Positions 1-8,420 of a DNA stretch of 64,000 nucleotides are shown here, piece after piece. Under the pieces are notes generated by a model that saw nothing but the letters and a program-made list of their open reading frames with translations, searched no databases and was not told the DNA's origin. This DNA comes from UMGS1958 sp045542415. GTDB lineage: Bacteria > Bacillota > Clostridia > UBA1381. Each line of letters starts with the position of its first letter. Positions within the stretch are counted from its first letter, which is position 1. Made by a program: the position numbers and the translations under genes. Location of the stretch: positions 1 through 64,000 of the forward strand of contig JAZQKZ010000066.1 of the NCBI GenBank assembly GCA_045542415.1, given 5' to 3'.

Positions 1-6
1 CTTTTG

Positions 7-86
7 GTTCGTTTTCTGTTGCTGAGGTATGGTTGCATAGCCGAGCAGTGTAGCGAAGCGAAACGACCAGGCACAAGAAAATGAAC
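7..86. repeat. imperfect inverted repeat at the window edge
   Basis: Two 11-base arms, GTTCGTTTTCT at 7-17 and AGAAAATGAAC at 76-86, are inverted copies with one mismatch and flank about 58 bases. No open frame with a ribosome binding site lies between them. The stretch from 1 to about 150 holds no gene. It could be a remnant of a small non-coding repeat or the end of an element that begins left of the window. Confidence 0.35.
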
Positions 87-147
87 TGGGGTATAACAAA
101 ATAAGCAATCATATAAAAGCATCGAGGGGCAAAGCCCCACAATGTCG

Positions 148-188
148 TATGGTTAAGCGATAACCAATACACCGCTAAACCATAATTC
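148..188. repeat. dispersed palindromic repeat, copy 1
   Basis: On the minus strand this reads GAATTATGGTTTAGCGGTG and continues to AACCATA. It matches the copies at 18905-18950 and 56881-56926 in both arms (ATTATGGTT / AACCATA) and in a central block around GTGTATTGGTTA. It overlaps the stop codon of the sirtuin gene. A GGGGC-AAA-GCCCC hairpin lies just before it at about 126-138. Confidence 0.75.
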
Positions 189-915
189 ACACACCAACCA
201 CCTCACCAAGCACCTTTGCAATATCATCATTGATAACCAAATCAGCTGATAAATCCATATCCGTTTCGCTCTTATTAATCAATACAAGCTTCTTGCCGCC
301 AAATTCCCTTACATATCCCGCTGCCGGATATACCTTTAACGACGTTCCGCCTATAATCAACACCTCCGCACTCTGTACAAATGCCCTTGACATCTCAACA
401 GTGTAACCATCAAGTCCCTCTTCATACAGAACCACGTCAGGACGGACAATACCGCCACATTCACATTTCGGCACTCCGTCTGTTTTTATGATATGCTCAA
501 GCGGATATGACTTTCCGCATTTCATGCAGTAATTGTAATGTATTGTTCCATGTAGCTCAAACACACGCTTGCTTCCTGCCATCTGATGCAGTCCGTCTAT
601 ATTCTGCGTTATCACCGCATTAAGCTTACCCATTTCCTCAAGCTTTGCCAATGCAAGATGTGCCTTATTTGGCTTTGCATCCTGATAAATCATCTTTGCA
701 CGGTAAAATTCGTAAAACTCCTCCGGACAGCGTATAAAAAAGCTGTGCGATACAATATCCTCCGGATTCAGCGTCATTTTAAACTTCTCGGAATATATAC
801 CGTTGGCACTGCGAAAATCCGGTATTCCGCTTGGACACGACACACCTGCTCCGCCGAAAAATACGATGTTGTCATAGGTTTGTATGATTTGCTTTAACTC
901 TTCTATTTTAGTCAT
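187..915 (-). CDS. cobB: Sir2-family NAD-dependent protein deacylase
   Basis: This is a 242-residue sirtuin, the usual bacterial length, that would remove acyl groups from protein lysines using NAD in the cytoplasm. The NAD-binding motif GAGVSCPSGIPDFRS is near residues 23-37. TQNIDGLH and the catalytic ELHGT follow, then a zinc site with CMKC upstream and CEC downstream, and GGTSLKVYPAAG near the C terminus. The start is supported by AGGAGG a few bases upstream. It lies downstream of rplQ in the same direction but beyond the rplQ terminator, so it is probably transcribed separately. Family assignment is firm; the substrates are not visible from sequence. Confidence 0.95.
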   Translation of the reverse strand: MTKIEELKQIIQTYDNIVFFGGAGVSCPSGIPDFRSANGIYSEKFKMTLNPEDIVSHSFFIRCPEEFYEFYRAKMIYQDAKPNKAHLALAKLEEMGKLNAVITQNIDGLHQMAGSKRVFELHGTIHYNYCMKCGKSYPLEHIIKTDGVPKCECGGIVRPDVVLYEEGLDGYTVEMSRAFVQSAEVLIIGGTSLKVYPAAGYVREFGGKKLVLINKSETDMDLSADLVINDDIAKVLGEVVGV

Positions 916-972
916 GGGCTTATTAACCTCCTTTTTTCTTCATTATATCACACACCCAAAAATCATGCAAGC

Positions 973-1003
973 ACAAAAAAGGCATTGCTTTCGCAATGCC
1001 TTT
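973..1003 (-). terminator. intrinsic terminator after rplQ
   Basis: An 11-base-pair stem (AAAGGCATTGC / GCAATGCCTTT) with a GAAA loop on the minus strand is followed by six T. It closes the long ribosomal protein array. Confidence 0.9.
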
Positions 1004-1015
1004 AAAATACCACTA

Positions 1016-1384
1016 TTAGTTGTTCTCTGCCTTTTCCTCAGTATCAACTAAAGCTAAAATTGCCATCTCAGCTGAGTCACCTCTTCTGGGACCTAACTGT
1101 GCAATTGTTGTATATCCGCCGTTTCTGTCAGCGTACTTCGGAGCGATTTCGTTGAATAACTTAGTTACAACGTCTTCCTCTAAAATGAACGCTAAAGCCT
1201 GACGACGTGAAGCAAGTGTGTTCTTCTTGCCGAGTGTAATCATCTTCTCTGCGAGAGCCTGTGTATCCTTTGCTCTTGTGAGAGTTGTCTTAATCTTACC
1301 TGTCTTTAAGAAATTTGTTACTAAGCCTCTGAGTAACGCCTTTCTCTGGTCTGTAGGAAGATTGAACTTTCTTGTTCCGGGCAT
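1016..1384 (-). CDS. rplQ: 50S ribosomal protein L17
   Basis: L17 is a large-subunit protein near the exit tunnel and the last gene of the alpha operon. The 122-residue product has the family core TDQRKALLRGLVTNFL and a RRQALAF segment, with an acidic C-terminal end. It follows rpoA by about 95 bases, the classical order, and a strong terminator stands 13 bases after its stop. The start has AGGAGG upstream. Confidence 0.97.
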   Translation of the reverse strand: MPGTRKFNLPTDQRKALLRGLVTNFLKTGKIKTTLTRAKDTQALAEKMITLGKKNTLASRRQALAFILEEDVVTKLFNEIAPKYADRNGGYTTIAQLGPRRGDSAEMAILALVDTEEKAENN

Positions 1385-1480
1385 TTCAGTAACCTCCTAT
1401 AATCAATTATATGTGTATTGAATGTTTAACATTCGTTATCTCACATTCAAGACGGAAAATCAGCAAGCTGATTTTTCATC

Positions 1481-2431
1481 TTAGTCTTCGTCCTTCTTTA
1501 ATGAAAGACCTAATCCGTTTAACTTGTAAACGACTTCGTCAAGCGACTTCTTTCCGAGATTTCTTACCTTCATCATGTCTTCCTCTGACTTGTTTGTAAG
1601 ATCCTCTACAGTATTGATACCTGCACGCTTTAAGCAGTTATATGAACGTACTGATAAGTCAAGCTCCTCAATAGTCATCTCAAGAACCTTTTCCTTCTTG
1701 TTCTCTGTCGGCTCTACCATTACCTCAGTGTTCTTTGCGTCATCTGAAAGATCAACAAAGAGCTTCAAGAGATCGTTCATAATCTTTGCTGCCAACGATA
1801 CAGCCTCGTCCGGCTTAATCGTTGCATTTGTTGAAACCTCAACAATGAGCTTCTCACGGTCTGTGTTCGCACCCACTCTTGTGTTCTCAACTGTATAATT
1901 AACCTTTGTTACCGGTGTGTAAATCGAGTCAACCGGAATTACTCCGATAATAGGCTGCATTGCCTGCTTATTCTTTTCTGCGCTGACATAGCCTCTACCC
2001 TTTGACAATGTAATCTCAATATAGAGATTAGCGTCACTGTTAAGTGTCGCAATGTGGAGATCCGGATTTAAGATCTCAACATCAGGGTCTCTCTTAATAT
2101 CACCTGCTGTGATTTCCTGCTCACCCTTTGCCTCAATGTAAACAGTCTTGGGAACATCTGTGTGAAGCTTAATTGCAAGCTTCTTGATGTTTAAGATAAT
2201 CTCTGTTACATCCTCTGTTACGCCGGGGATTGTTGAAAACTCATGCTGAATGCCCTCAATCTTGATTGATGTTGCTGCAGCACCCGGTAATGATGAGAGT
2301 AAAATTCTTCTTAATGAATTTCCGAGTGTAGTACCGTAACCACGCTCTAACGGTGTTACGACAAATCTGCCGTATCTTCCGTCCTCGCTCATTTCCTCAC
2401 AAATGATATTCGGTTTTTCCATTTCTATCAT
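1481..2431 (-). CDS. rpoA: DNA-directed RNA polymerase alpha subunit
   Basis: This 316-residue alpha subunit dimerises to scaffold beta and beta-prime and contacts upstream promoter DNA and activators. The N-terminal assembly domain carries LERGYGTTLGNSLRRILLSS near residues 28-47, and the C-terminal domain (about 250-310) ends in the helix-hairpin-helix region RNLGKKSLDEVVYKL. Length and order match Firmicutes alpha. It sits between rpsD and rplQ, and AAGGAGG precedes the start. beta and beta-prime genes are not in this window. Confidence 0.98.
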   Translation of the reverse strand: MIEMEKPNIICEEMSEDGRYGRFVVTPLERGYGTTLGNSLRRILLSSLPGAAATSIKIEGIQHEFSTIPGVTEDVTEIILNIKKLAIKLHTDVPKTVYIEAKGEQEITAGDIKRDPDVEILNPDLHIATLNSDANLYIEITLSKGRGYVSAEKNKQAMQPIIGVIPVDSIYTPVTKVNYTVENTRVGANTDREKLIVEVSTNATIKPDEAVSLAAKIMNDLLKLFVDLSDDAKNTEVMVEPTENKKEKVLEMTIEELDLSVRSYNCLKRAGINTVEDLTNKSEEDMMKVRNLGKKSLDEVVYKLNGLGLSLKKDED

Positions 2432-2537
2432 TTCAGAACCCTCCTTAAAAATCTAAGCTCTATGGAGAATTACTTTCCGTTCCTCCAATAGCTTGTACAA
2501 ACAGTATTTTAATCCACTTACCGAGGGTAAAATGTTA

Positions 2538-3131
2538 TTATTTAGAATAAAGCTCGACGATAAGGTGCTCTGCTACTTCAAAGTCGATTTCTTCTCTCTC
2601 TGAAAGTCTTACAACCTTACCAACTAAAGTATCTCTGTTCATGTCTAACCATGCCGGGATTACTCTCTTTGCGTTTGTCTCAACGATTTCCTTTATTCTT
2701 ACTGAGCTCTTGCTCTTCTCTCTTACTGCGATAACATCGCCCGGCTTTACGAGGATTGACGGAATGTCAGCCTTGTGACCGTTTAATGTGATGTGACCGT
2801 GGTTAACGAGCTGTCTAGCCTCACGTCTTGTGTTAGCTAAACCTAATCTATATACAACATTGTCAAGTCTTGATTCGAGAATCTGGAGTAACATCTCACC
2901 TGTGATTCCGTTTCTCTTAGTAGCCATTACATAGTACTTTCTGAACTGCTTCTCAAGTACGCCGTAGATGAACTTAACCTTCTGCTTCTCTGTTAACTGA
3001 AGGCCGTATTCTGACTGCTTTCTTCTTGACTGCTTCGGGTTCTTGTTTGAGCTCTTGTCATAACCCATAACACCCGGCTCGATGCCTAAAGTTCTGCATC
3101 TCTTCAAAATCGGCTGTGTATTTCTTGCCAT
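2538..3131 (-). CDS. rpsD: 30S ribosomal protein S4 (zinc-free form)
   Basis: S4 is a primary 16S rRNA binder that starts 30S assembly and in many bacteria also represses its own operon. The 197-residue product has the S4 RNA-binding domain (about 90-155: LESRLDNVVYRLGLA, RREARQLVNHGHI). The N terminus has a single cysteine, KRCRTLG, and lacks the four-cysteine zinc site seen in many Gram-positive S4 proteins, so it is the C-minus type. It lies between rpsK and rpoA. Confidence 0.97.
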   Translation of the reverse strand: MARNTQPILKRCRTLGIEPGVMGYDKSSNKNPKQSRRKQSEYGLQLTEKQKVKFIYGVLEKQFRKYYVMATKRNGITGEMLLQILESRLDNVVYRLGLANTRREARQLVNHGHITLNGHKADIPSILVKPGDVIAVREKSKSSVRIKEIVETNAKRVIPAWLDMNRDTLVGKVVRLSEREEIDFEVAEHLIVELYSK

Positions 3132-3165
3132 TGCTCTGTTTCCTCCTTCTACAAAAAATTACAAA

Positions 3166-3564
3166 TCAGACTCTTCTTCTCTTCGGCGGTCTGCATCCGT
3201 TGTGCGGAATCGGTGTTACGTCCTTAATCATTGTAACATCAAGTCCTGTAGCCTGTAATGCTCTGATTGCCGCTTCACGACCGGCACCCGGTCCCTTAAC
3301 GTAAACCTCAACTGTCTTCATGCCGTGCTCCATAGCAGCCTTTGCAGCTGTTTCAGCAGCTGTCTGTGCAGCGAACGGAGTGCTCTTTCTTGAACCTCTG
3401 AAGCCTAAGCCACCTGCACTTGCCCATGAAATTGCATTTCCGGCTGTATCTGTGATTGTAACTATTGTATTATTAAAGGTTGAGCGAATATGTGCTGCGC
3501 CTTTTTCAACATTTTTTCTATCACGACGTCTTGTTCGTGTAGTCTTCTTTGCTACCTTAGCCAT
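3166..3564 (-). CDS. rpsK: 30S ribosomal protein S11
   Basis: S11 sits on the platform of the small subunit and shapes the mRNA path near the E site. The 132-residue product has the expected glycine-rich middle (KGPGAGREAAIRAL) and the diagnostic end PHNGCRPPKRRRV. The first 20 residues are very basic. It is 19 bases downstream of rpsM and about 35 bases upstream of rpsD. Confidence 0.98.
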   Translation of the reverse strand: MAKVAKKTTRTRRRDRKNVEKGAAHIRSTFNNTIVTITDTAGNAISWASAGGLGFRGSRKSTPFAAQTAAETAAKAAMEHGMKTVEVYVKGPGAGREAAIRALQATGLDVTMIKDVTPIPHNGCRPPKRRRV

Positions 3565-3583
3565 TTAGCTTAGTCCCTCCTTA

Positions 3584-3952
3584 TTATTTCTTCTTTCCGG
3601 CGATAGTTCTTGCCGGGCCCTTACGGGTTCTTGCATTGTTCTTTGTGTTCTGTCCTCTTACCGGAAGACCCTTTCTGTGTCTGATGCCTCTGTAACAGCC
3701 GATTTCCTGCAATCTCTTGATATCGAGTGCAATCTGTCTCTTTAAATCACCCTCAACTGTATAATCAGTGTCAATGATTTCACGAAGCTTATTTACTTCT
3801 GCATCTGTAAGGTCCTTTACGCGTGTGTCCGGGTTGATTCCACTCTTTTCGAGAATCTTCTTTGAGCTCGGAACGCCAATGCCGAAGATATAAGTAAGAC
3901 CAATCTCTACTCTCTTCTCCTTAGGTAAGTCAACACCTGCTATTCTTGCCAT
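3584..3952 (-). CDS. rpsM: 30S ribosomal protein S13
   Basis: S13 is in the head of the small subunit and contacts the P-site tRNA and L5 across the intersubunit bridge. The 122-residue protein opens MARIAGVDLPKEKRVEI and ends in the basic tail with RGIRHRKGLPVRGQ. It is the first gene of the alpha part of the array, and a 338-base gap with promoter-like sequences separates it from rpmJ upstream. Confidence 0.98.
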   Translation of the reverse strand: MARIAGVDLPKEKRVEIGLTYIFGIGVPSSKKILEKSGINPDTRVKDLTDAEVNKLREIIDTDYTVEGDLKRQIALDIKRLQEIGCYRGIRHRKGLPVRGQNTKNNARTRKGPARTIAGKKK

Positions 3953-4291
3953 ACTTTTCTACACCTCCATTTAAGATATCATCAAAAAATTAATATAGTG
4001 TTGCTTGTAAAAGTCCTTTGTGACTCTTACTTTATATATTATAACTTGTCCCGGTTGGTTCGGCACAAGGAATAACCAAATTCAAACGTGCGAATCACTA
4101 TTATTTTATGCGTTTTGACTATGATTTTCTCACTTTTTTCGCACACTAAATTAAACGCCATATTGACAGCGTTACGAATTATTATACCATAAAAATACAG
4201 TATTTTGTTCCCATATCAGTACAAAACGAAATTTTTTTCAGATTTTTTATTATCTGAGAAAAATTTCGTTAAGCCTTAATATTTAATGTAA
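3953..4291 (-). promoter_or_regulatory. rpmJ-rpsM intergenic region with two promoter-like -10 boxes
   Basis: There is no reading frame here. On the minus strand a TGG-TATAAT extended -10 lies at 4181-4186 and a second TATAAT at 4038-4043, but neither has a good -35. A hairpin with arms CTTGTGCCG and CGGGACAAG (one mismatch) lies near 4047-4071. A long AT-rich inverted repeat (AACGAAATTTTT and its complement) lies just after rpmJ at about 4228-4271. The likely role is a separate start and leader for rpsM-rpsK-rpsD-rpoA-rplQ; control by S4 is possible but not shown. Confidence 0.45.
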
Positions 4292-4405
4292 TTAACCCTG
4301 CTTCTGCTTGTGCTTCGGATTCTCACAAATAATCATGATCTTTCCTTTTCTCTTAATGATCTTGCACTTTTCGCAAATCGGTTTTACTGACGGACGTACT
4401 TTCAT
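4292..4405 (-). CDS. rpmJ: 50S ribosomal protein L36
   Basis: This 37-residue protein starts MKVRPSVKPICEKCK and carries the zinc-ribbon ligands CEKC, a further Cys and a His (ICENPKHKQKQG), the C-plus form. L36 is a small zinc protein of the large subunit, and its place between infA and rpsM is the standard one. AGGAGG-like sequence (GGAGGTAAT) precedes the start. Confidence 0.95.
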   Translation of the reverse strand: MKVRPSVKPICEKCKIIKRKGKIMIICENPKHKQKQG

Positions 4406-4429
4406 TATAATTACCTCCTGATTCGTCTA

Positions 4430-4648
4430 TTACTTAGAACGCCATGTGATTCTGCCTCTTGTAAGGTCATACGGACTCATTTCGAGCTTTACCTTATCTC
4501 CCGGCAGTATCTTAATGAAGTTCATTCTCAGCTTGCCTGAAATATGTGCCAATATCTGGTGACCATTTTCAAGCTCTACTTTAAACATTGCGTTAGGTAA
4601 GGTTTCTACAACCTTGCCTTCAACTTCCATAACATCACTTTTAGCCAT
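4430..4648 (-). CDS. infA: translation initiation factor IF-1
   Basis: IF-1 is a single OB-fold protein that occupies the A site during initiation and helps IF-2 and IF-3. The start chosen here gives 72 residues (MAKSDVMEVEG), the family length. A longer in-frame start four codons upstream would place the GGAGG ribosome binding site inside the coding sequence. The core LPNAMFKVELENGH and the end SPYDLTRGRITWR are diagnostic. It lies between the KOW-domain gene and rpmJ. Confidence 0.97.
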   Translation of the reverse strand: MAKSDVMEVEGKVVETLPNAMFKVELENGHQILAHISGKLRMNFIKILPGDKVKLEMSPYDLTRGRITWRSK

Positions 4649-4674
4649 GTTTGCCTCCATGTATTTTCATACAA

Positions 4675-4935
4675 TTAAGAATTAAATTCCGCTAATGCTT
4701 TTCGCACCTCGGCATTTGTAACCTCGCCTGTATTTTCAAGCTTCTCGGCAATACTTTCCGAAACGGCTCTGCTTGCCTGTAAGTGCTTGAGCTTTTTCTT
4801 CTTGGGATTTTCAACTCTTCTTAAATCACCGTCAGCTACATACGCATACTGCGTATCAGCTTTCATGACCAGAAAATCCAATCCCTTATCACGCCCTGCA
4901 ATCGAGCGTACTCTTGAACCCACTCTGATTTCCAT
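4675..4935 (-). CDS. KOW-domain RNA-binding protein
   Basis: This is an 86-residue basic protein whose first 40 residues (RVGSRVRSIAGRDKG) match the KOW fold found in L14e-type and other ribosomal proteins. A lysine-rich stretch (ENPKKKKLKHL) and a short acidic C-terminal helix follow. Genes of this kind commonly sit between map and infA in Clostridia. An RNA- or ribosome-associated role is inferred from the domain and position; no precise function is known to me. Confidence 0.8.
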   Translation of the reverse strand: MEIRVGSRVRSIAGRDKGLDFLVMKADTQYAYVADGDLRRVENPKKKKLKHLQASRAVSESIAEKLENTGEVTNAEVRKALAEFNS

Positions 4936-4946
4936 ATTTCCACTCC

Positions 4947-5693
4947 TTAAAGCGTCAATATCTCACAGCCGTCACGAGTGACTATTACTGTATTTTCATA
5001 GTGAGCTGCCAAACTTCCATCATCAGTTACTACTGTCCAGTCATCATCAAGTACTGCTACATGATAATCACCTGCTGTAATCATAGGCTCAATCGCAAGC
5101 GCCATTCCTGCCGCAAGCTTTACTCCCTTGCCCGCTGTTCCGAAGTTCGGAACACTCGGATCCTCGTGGAGATTTCTGCCTATGCCGTGACCGACTAAGT
5201 CACGCACCACTCCGAAGCCCTGTGCTTCGACATACTTCTGAATGGCTGATGAAACATCACCTAATCTGGCACCGTGCTTTATGTGCTTTATTCCCTCAAA
5301 AAAGCTTTCTCTTGCAACGTCAATAAGACGCTGTGCCTCATCACTGATTTTTCCGACTGCAAACGTTCTTGCAGCGTCGCTGTGCCAGCCATCAAGCTGA
5401 CAGCCCATATCAATGCTGATAATATCACCGTCTCGGAGAATCGCACGCTTTGACGGGATACCGTGAACCACCTCGTCGTTTACCGACGCACAGATTGTTC
5501 CCGGAAAGCCGTTATAATTGAGGAAGCTCGGTTTAGCACCTTTTGATGTGTAAAAGTCGTATGCTATTTTATCAAGCTGCTTCGTATTCACTCCGGGCTT
5601 GATGTGCTGCTCAAGTATATCAAACAGCTCCTTTGTCAAAGCACATGACTTTCTCATAAGTTCGACCTGCTTAGCCGATTTAATGGTTATCAT
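4947..5693 (-). CDS. map: type I methionine aminopeptidase
   Basis: This 248-residue enzyme removes the initiator methionine from nascent proteins with a two-metal centre. The metal ligands can be seen in order: IDMGCQLDGWHSDAART (two Asp), GHGIGRNLHE (His), AIEPM (Glu) and YENTV (Glu). VHGIPS, with the catalytic His, is near residue 78. The N-terminal SH3-binding extension of larger forms is absent. It sits between adk and the KOW gene, six bases after adk. Confidence 0.97.
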   Translation of the reverse strand: MITIKSAKQVELMRKSCALTKELFDILEQHIKPGVNTKQLDKIAYDFYTSKGAKPSFLNYNGFPGTICASVNDEVVHGIPSKRAILRDGDIISIDMGCQLDGWHSDAARTFAVGKISDEAQRLIDVARESFFEGIKHIKHGARLGDVSSAIQKYVEAQGFGVVRDLVGHGIGRNLHEDPSVPNFGTAGKGVKLAAGMALAIEPMITAGDYHVAVLDDDWTVVTDDGSLAAHYENTVIVTRDGCEILTL

Positions 5694-5698
5694 TTAAT

Positions 5699-6337
5699 CT
5701 ACTCCTCAAGTCCGAGAGCCGCCATAACATTCTTAGTTGTATCCTCAAGCTCCTCTTCACCGTTCGCTGTTACGAGTAGTCCGAGGTTCTCGTAATATGA
5801 CTTGATCGGCTCTGTCTGTTCGTGATAAATGTTAAGTCGGTTCTGAATTGTCTCCGGAACATCGTCAGCACGCTGAATCAGCTCGCCTCCGCACTTGTCA
5901 CACTTACCCTCTATTCTCGGCATCTTATAAATCGTACTGTACGGTGCACCGCACTTTGAACATTCACGTCTCGCACTGAGTCGTGTTACGATTTTGTCAT
6001 CGTCAACCTCAAGTGAAAGCACCTTATCGATTTTAACGCCTGATGCTGTGAGTGCCTCTGCCTGCGCGGTTGTTCTGGGGAATCCGTCAAGGATAAATCC
6101 CTTTGCCACATCAGGCTGTGAAAGCCTCTCTTTTACAACTGATACTATAACCTCGTCGGGAACAAGCTTTCCGTCGTTTATATACTTCTCGGCAAGCTTA
6201 CCCACCTCGGTCTGATCTTTAATGGCGGTTCTGAGCATAACACCTGTTGAAATAGTATCAATACCCAGCTTCTTTGCTAAAATCTCTCCCTGTGTACCCT
6301 TACCGGCTCCCGGAGGGCCTACTAAAATTAAGTTCAT
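5699..6337 (-). CDS. adk: adenylate kinase
   Basis: Adenylate kinase interconverts ATP + AMP and 2 ADP. The 212-residue product begins with the P-loop GPPGAGKGTQ and contains the AMP-binding segment FILDGFPRT. A long LID carries four cysteines (CSKC and CDKC), the zinc-binding form typical of Gram-positives. It lies between secY and map, the usual spc-operon end in Firmicutes. Confidence 0.98.
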   Translation of the reverse strand: MNLILVGPPGAGKGTQGEILAKKLGIDTISTGVMLRTAIKDQTEVGKLAEKYINDGKLVPDEVIVSVVKERLSQPDVAKGFILDGFPRTTAQAEALTASGVKIDKVLSLEVDDDKIVTRLSARRECSKCGAPYSTIYKMPRIEGKCDKCGGELIQRADDVPETIQNRLNIYHEQTEPIKSYYENLGLLVTANGEEELEDTTKNVMAALGLEE

Positions 6338-6418
6338 AACAATCTCCTTGTTTTACGTCCGGAACAAGCAAGCTGTTTGCCTGCCTGCTCCGTACGTTAC
6401 CGCCTTTATGTCAACTTA

Positions 6419-7753
6419 TTAGTTTAAGAATCCCTTATAATTTCTTGTTACCATCTGTGACTCAATCTGTCTTACAGTCTCTAACGCAACACCCTCCATG
6501 ATGAGAAGTGATGTACCACCGATCTGAAGACCTGTGATGTTAAAGATTGCACCGAATATTACCGGCATGATAGCAATAAGACCAAGGAAAATTGAACCAA
6601 TGAGATTTAATCTTGAAGTTACTCTTGCAAGATAATCACTTGTCTGCTTACCCGGTCTCTTTGACGGGATAACTCCACCATTCTTCTTCAACTGATTTGA
6701 AAGCTCAATCGGGTTGAACTGAATTGTTGAATAGAAGTATGTGAAGAAAATGATTAACAGGAAGTAGATTACTGAGTAAACTACGCTGGTCCATGCAGCT
6801 GAGCTGTATCCTGCTGATAAGCAGCCTAATACATATGACCATACACCTGTTGTCGGCATGTTTCCGCCTGTTACCAATCTTACGATTGTAGCCGGGAATG
6901 CCATAATTGATGAAGCGAAGATGATCGGCATAACGCCGCCTGCTGCGATCTTTATCGGAATGTTTGTTCTCTGACCGCCGTACATCTTTCTTCCTACAAC
7001 TCTCTTAGCATACTGTACCGGGATTCTTCTCTCTGCCTGAGTAAAGAATACAACGAATACGATAGCTAAAAGTGCTGCTACTACAATACCGATTGTAATA
7101 GCAAGGCCTCTTACTGTAAGGCCACCTGCGAGCTGTGTCTGATATATTGTCACAATACCTGACGGTATGCTTGTGATGATACCGGCAAAGATTATGAGTG
7201 ATACACCGTTTCCTAAGCCCTTTTCTGTGATAACCTCACCTAACCATACGATGAACGCTGTACCTGCTGTGAATGTAAGTACTATTACAAAGAACGCAAG
7301 CACACTTGTTTCAGCTAACGGCTGGAAGTTATTTGTTACACCCATGTTATATAATGTAACATAAAGACCTGCACCCTGTACAAATGCGAGTATGATACCT
7401 AAGTATCTTGTTATCTTGTTGAGCTTCTTTCTGCCCTCAACGCCTTCCTTTGAAATGCGCTCAAGTGCAGGAATAGCTACTGTTAAAAGCTGTACAATAA
7501 TTGAAGCGTTGATGTACGGTGAAACACCGAGTGCCAAAACCGTAGCATTTGAGAACGCACCACCTGTAAATACGTCAAAAAGACTGAACAGGTCTGTACC
7601 GCCTCCTGATAAAAACGCCTGCATTGCTTCCGCATTCAGATACGGTACAGGAATATGTGCACCGAATCTGAAAACGATTAACATCATTAATGTGAAGAGA
7701 ATTCTGCGTCGTAAGTCCGGAACTTTCCATGCGTTTCTGATTGTTTCCAGCAC
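6419..7753 (-). CDS. secY: preprotein translocase subunit SecY
   Basis: SecY is the pore subunit of the Sec channel. The 444-residue product shows ten hydrophobic membrane segments. The plug/TM2 region includes LGVSPYINASIIVQLL, and the cytosolic loop carries RRIPVQYAKRVVGRK, where SecA and the ribosome dock. It starts one base after the rplO stop, so the two are translationally coupled. The partner genes secE and secG lie at 52501-52722 and 44464-44706. Confidence 0.98.
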   Translation of the reverse strand: MLETIRNAWKVPDLRRRILFTLMMLIVFRFGAHIPVPYLNAEAMQAFLSGGGTDLFSLFDVFTGGAFSNATVLALGVSPYINASIIVQLLTVAIPALERISKEGVEGRKKLNKITRYLGIILAFVQGAGLYVTLYNMGVTNNFQPLAETSVLAFFVIVLTFTAGTAFIVWLGEVITEKGLGNGVSLIIFAGIITSIPSGIVTIYQTQLAGGLTVRGLAITIGIVVAALLAIVFVVFFTQAERRIPVQYAKRVVGRKMYGGQRTNIPIKIAAGGVMPIIFASSIMAFPATIVRLVTGGNMPTTGVWSYVLGCLSAGYSSAAWTSVVYSVIYFLLIIFFTYFYSTIQFNPIELSNQLKKNGGVIPSKRPGKQTSDYLARVTSRLNLIGSIFLGLIAIMPVIFGAIFNITGLQIGGTSLLIMEGVALETVRQIESQMVTRNYKGFLN

Positions 7754-7754
7754 C

Positions 7755-8204
7755 TTACATCACCTCAGCCTTTCCGCCTGCCTTTTCAATCTTCTCCTTA
7801 GCTGATGCGCTGTACTTAGCAACCTTTACAGTTAACTTCTTAGTAACCTCGCCTCTGCCTAAGAGCTTAACACCGTCAAGTGCCTTGCTGATAATACCCT
7901 TCTCAAGTAAAGCCTCTGTTGTTACCTCTGCACCGTCCTCAAACTTGTTGAGCTCCTCTACGTTGATAGCAACATACTGCTTTGCGAATATATTTGTGAA
8001 GCCACGCTTCGGAAGACGTCTGTATAACGGCATCTGACCACCTTCAAAACCCGGTCTTACACCGCCGCCGCTACGAGCATTCTGACCCTTATGACCTTTA
8101 CCTGAAGTCTTACCTGTACCTGAACCGATACCACGTCCTACTCTCTTACGAGTAAACTTCGAGCCTTCAGCCGGCTTAAGTTCGTCTAATCTCATTTGCT
8201 GCAC
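7755..8204 (-). CDS. rplO: 50S ribosomal protein L15
   Basis: L15 is a late-assembly large-subunit protein. The 149-residue sequence has the glycine-rich basic N-terminal extension (GRGIGSGTGKTSGKGHKGQ) that threads into 23S rRNA, followed by the compact C-terminal domain ending AEVM. It lies between rpmD and secY, as in other bacteria. Confidence 0.97.
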   Translation of the reverse strand: MQQMRLDELKPAEGSKFTRKRVGRGIGSGTGKTSGKGHKGQNARSGGGVRPGFEGGQMPLYRRLPKRGFTNIFAKQYVAINVEELNKFEDGAEVTTEALLEKGIISKALDGVKLLGRGEVTKKLTVKVAKYSASAKEKIEKAGGKAEVM

Positions 8205-8225
8205 CTCCTTATCTACTATATATAA

Positions 8226-8405
8226 TTAGATTTCTTCAACTGTTACGAGGTGTGATACCTTAGTAACCATACCTCTGATCTGCGGAGTATCTTCCTTCTC
8301 TACTACAGATCTGATTTTCTTAAGTCCTAAAGCTTCAACAGTAGCGATCTGATCCTTCTTTCTACCGATTGTGCTTTTTACTAATGTTATTTTAAGCTTA
8401 GCCAT
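8226..8405 (-). CDS. rpmD: 50S ribosomal protein L30
   Basis: This 59-residue product, MAKLKITLVKSTIGRK and onward, has the short bacterial L30 form with TVEALGLKKI and the end HLVTVEEI. It fills the gap between rpsE and rplO, its standard place. Confidence 0.95.
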   Translation of the reverse strand: MAKLKITLVKSTIGRKKDQIATVEALGLKKIRSVVEKEDTPQIRGMVTKVSHLVTVEEI

Positions 8406-8420
8406 TGTGTTGTGCCTCCC

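Noticed and set aside
27..100. Possible mobile-element end at the window edge
   Set aside because: No transposase fragment or target duplication can be seen; listed only as an inverted repeat.
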